64,000 nucleotides of DNA, from positions 62,001 to 126,000 of the forward strand of contig NZ_LZMH01000037.1 in assembly GCF_001673635.1 (NCBI RefSeq), in the 5' to 3' direction. This document shows, one piece after another, positions 63,110 through 64,000 of this stretch. The stretch is from Mycobacterium asiaticum. Lineage in GTDB: Bacteria; Actinomycetota; Actinomycetes; Mycobacteriales; Mycobacteriaceae. The notes under the pieces were generated by a model. The model had not been told where the DNA came from and ran no database searches. It saw only the letters and a list, made by a program, of their open reading frames with translations. Each line of letters starts with the position of its first letter. Positions within the stretch are counted from its first letter, which is position 1. The position numbers were made by a program, and so were the translations under genes.

Positions 63110-63261
63110 GCCGATCCCCTCCAACCTTGCTGCCTGCAGACCCCGCCGCGTGTGCGCGCGGACAGACGAGTCGATGGCTGAAGCTTATGCGTACGCGGGA
63201 AATCGCGTGGGCGTTCCGCAAAAATCATCGGACCGGATTATCTGCTCCGGAATTTGCTGAG

Positions 63262-64000
63262 CTAACTCACCCGACTGGCCGCGACGGCGGCCGGCGGTCC
63301 GACGACGGGGGCCGCCTTGTGCAAGCACTCCTGCCATTCGGCGTCGGGATCCGAGTCGGCGGTGATGCCGCCGCCGACCCCCAGCACCGCGCCGCCGTGG
63401 GGGTCGAACTCGACGGTGCGGATCGCCACGTTGAGCTCACATCCCGCGACGGGAGATGCTAAACCGATTGTGCCGCAGTAAATTCCGCGTCGTTGCTGCT
63501 CCCACTGCGAAATCAGTTGTCGGGCACGTATTTTAGGTGTTCCGGTAACGGAGGCAGGCGGGAAGGCGGCGTCCAGCAACGCCGTATTCGGCAGGTCGGG
63601 CGGTATGTGTGCAGACACCGTCGACACCAGGTGCCATACGCCGGGTGCCCGGCGGACCACGAGTAGCTCCGGCACTTTGACGGTGCCGGTAATTGCCACG
63701 CGGCCAAGGTCATTGCGCACCAGATCCACGATCATGATGTTCTCCGCCACCTCCTTGGGAGATGCCCGCAACGCTGACGGCCAGGCGTGCAGGGGCAGGG
63801 TGCCTTTGATCGGGCTGGAAGCCACCACGTCGCCGTGTCGCCGCAGGAAAAGTTCGGGTGACAGTGATGCGACGGCACCCCAGTTTCCGGCGACGTACGC
63901 CGCCCGCGCCGGTGCGGTTCGGGCCACCCCGTCGGCGAAGAAATCGAGCGGGGATCCGCTGACCGTTCCGGTGAACTGGGTGCAGACGCAAGCCTGGTAC
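63262..64000 (-). CDS. pabB: Aminodeoxychorismate synthase component I, C-terminal part (cut by window edge)
   Basis: About 245 codons are visible and the 5' end lies beyond base 64000. The chorismate-binding domain is clear: SPELFLRRHGDVVASSPIKGTLP (PIKGT), the signature AENIMIVDLVRNDLGRVA, HLVSTVSAHIPPD, FPPASVTGTPKIRARQLI, YCGTIGLASPVAGCELNVAIRT in pieces, and VGGGITADSDPDAEWQECLHKA. The enzyme aminates chorismate for p-aminobenzoate and folate synthesis. It thus shares its substrate with the chorismate mutase at the other end of the window, although the genes are far apart. The stop is followed by about 150 bases before the Rv1004c-like gene. Confidence 0.95.
   Translation of the reverse strand, partial: YQACVCTQFTGTVSGSPLDFFADGVARTAPARAAYVAGNWGAVASLSPELFLRRHGDVVASSPIKGTLPLHAWPSALRASPKEVAENIMIVDLVRNDLGRVAITGTVKVPELLVVRRAPGVWHLVSTVSAHIPPDLPNTALLDAAFPPASVTGTPKIRARQLISQWEQQRRGIYCGTIGLASPVAGCELNVAIRTVEFDPHGGAVLGVGGGITADSDPDAEWQECLHKAAPVVGPPAAVAASRVS

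Noticed and set aside
63237..63242. GATAAT on the minus strand as -10 of the Rv1004c-like gene
   Set aside because: It is a plausible hexamer, but no -35 stands at a proper distance and the leader would be about 120 bases, so it was not listed.

Overview
This window is chromosomal DNA of a slow-growing, non-tuberculous Mycobacterium. GC content is high, starts are often GTG or leaderless, and a PE_PGRS gene is present. Gene order follows Mycobacterium tuberculosis H37Rv from about Rv0946c (pgi) to Rv1005c (pabB); the H37Rv names used here come from memory of that genome, not from a search. It is not a tuberculosis-complex strain. The copper operon csoR-ctpV expected between Rv0966c and echA7 is missing, the Rv0986-0988 island expected beside mscL is missing, and the PE_PGRS genes expected around rpmF are missing. 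A PE_PGRS gene and a thiolase-like gene instead sit between sucD and Rv0953c.

Layout. 1-2.0 kb: pgi (5' part), an intact antigen-85-like mycolyltransferase, and chorismate mutase with a candidate attenuator. 2.2-8.6 kb: UvrD1 helicase, an M23 peptidase/membrane protein pair, and succinyl-CoA synthetase sucCD behind a CRP-type site. 8.7-12.5 kb: PE_PGRS, a TLP1 thiolase-like protein, and an LLM oxidoreductase. 12.7-20.8 kb: Rv0954 and PerM (cell division), purN-purH, a 21-bp tandem repeat, and an AAA+/VWA pair. 20.9-24.3 kb: a DUF429 protein, a WXG100-like protein with a DUF1023 hydrolase, and a DUF1707 protein. 24.4-32.8 kb: a tightly overlapping six-gene acyl-CoA operon (AtuA-like, fadE13, accD2, accA2, fadE12, echA7).

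33-44.3 kb: rpmF; the envelope-stress genes mprA-mprB-pepD with moaB2 and a clear MprA box; mscL; a SAF protein; the chaperone Ruc; formyl-THF cyclo-ligase; then galU-moeA1-rimJ-glpR, in which MoeA1 and GlpR probably form the Glp/GlpR divisome pair. 44.3-54.1 kb: tRNA-Ala(CGC) followed by an accessory block that interrupts synteny. It holds a Fic fragment, an adenylate cyclase, a dihydrodipicolinate-reductase-like protein, a diiron protein with its TetR regulator and a 33-bp palindromic operator, two hydrolases, an AraC regulator and a methyltransferase. 54.2-64 kb: synteny resumes with the cAMP-dependent lysine acetyltransferase, two tandem lipoprotein paralogues, an AlkB-like oxygenase, arcA, an SRPBCC protein, the protein mannosyltransferase, rsmI, a Leu-Pro-Gly repeat protein and pabB (3' part).

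The most interesting unexplained signals are: the aromatic-codon leader plus terminator in front of chorismate mutase; the palindromic TetR operator and a related palindrome before the methyltransferase; three copies of one hairpin family at gene ends; the 21-bp palindromic tandem repeat after purH; and the AtuA/carboxylase operon of unknown substrate. No insertion sequence, CRISPR array, phage or replication origin was seen.
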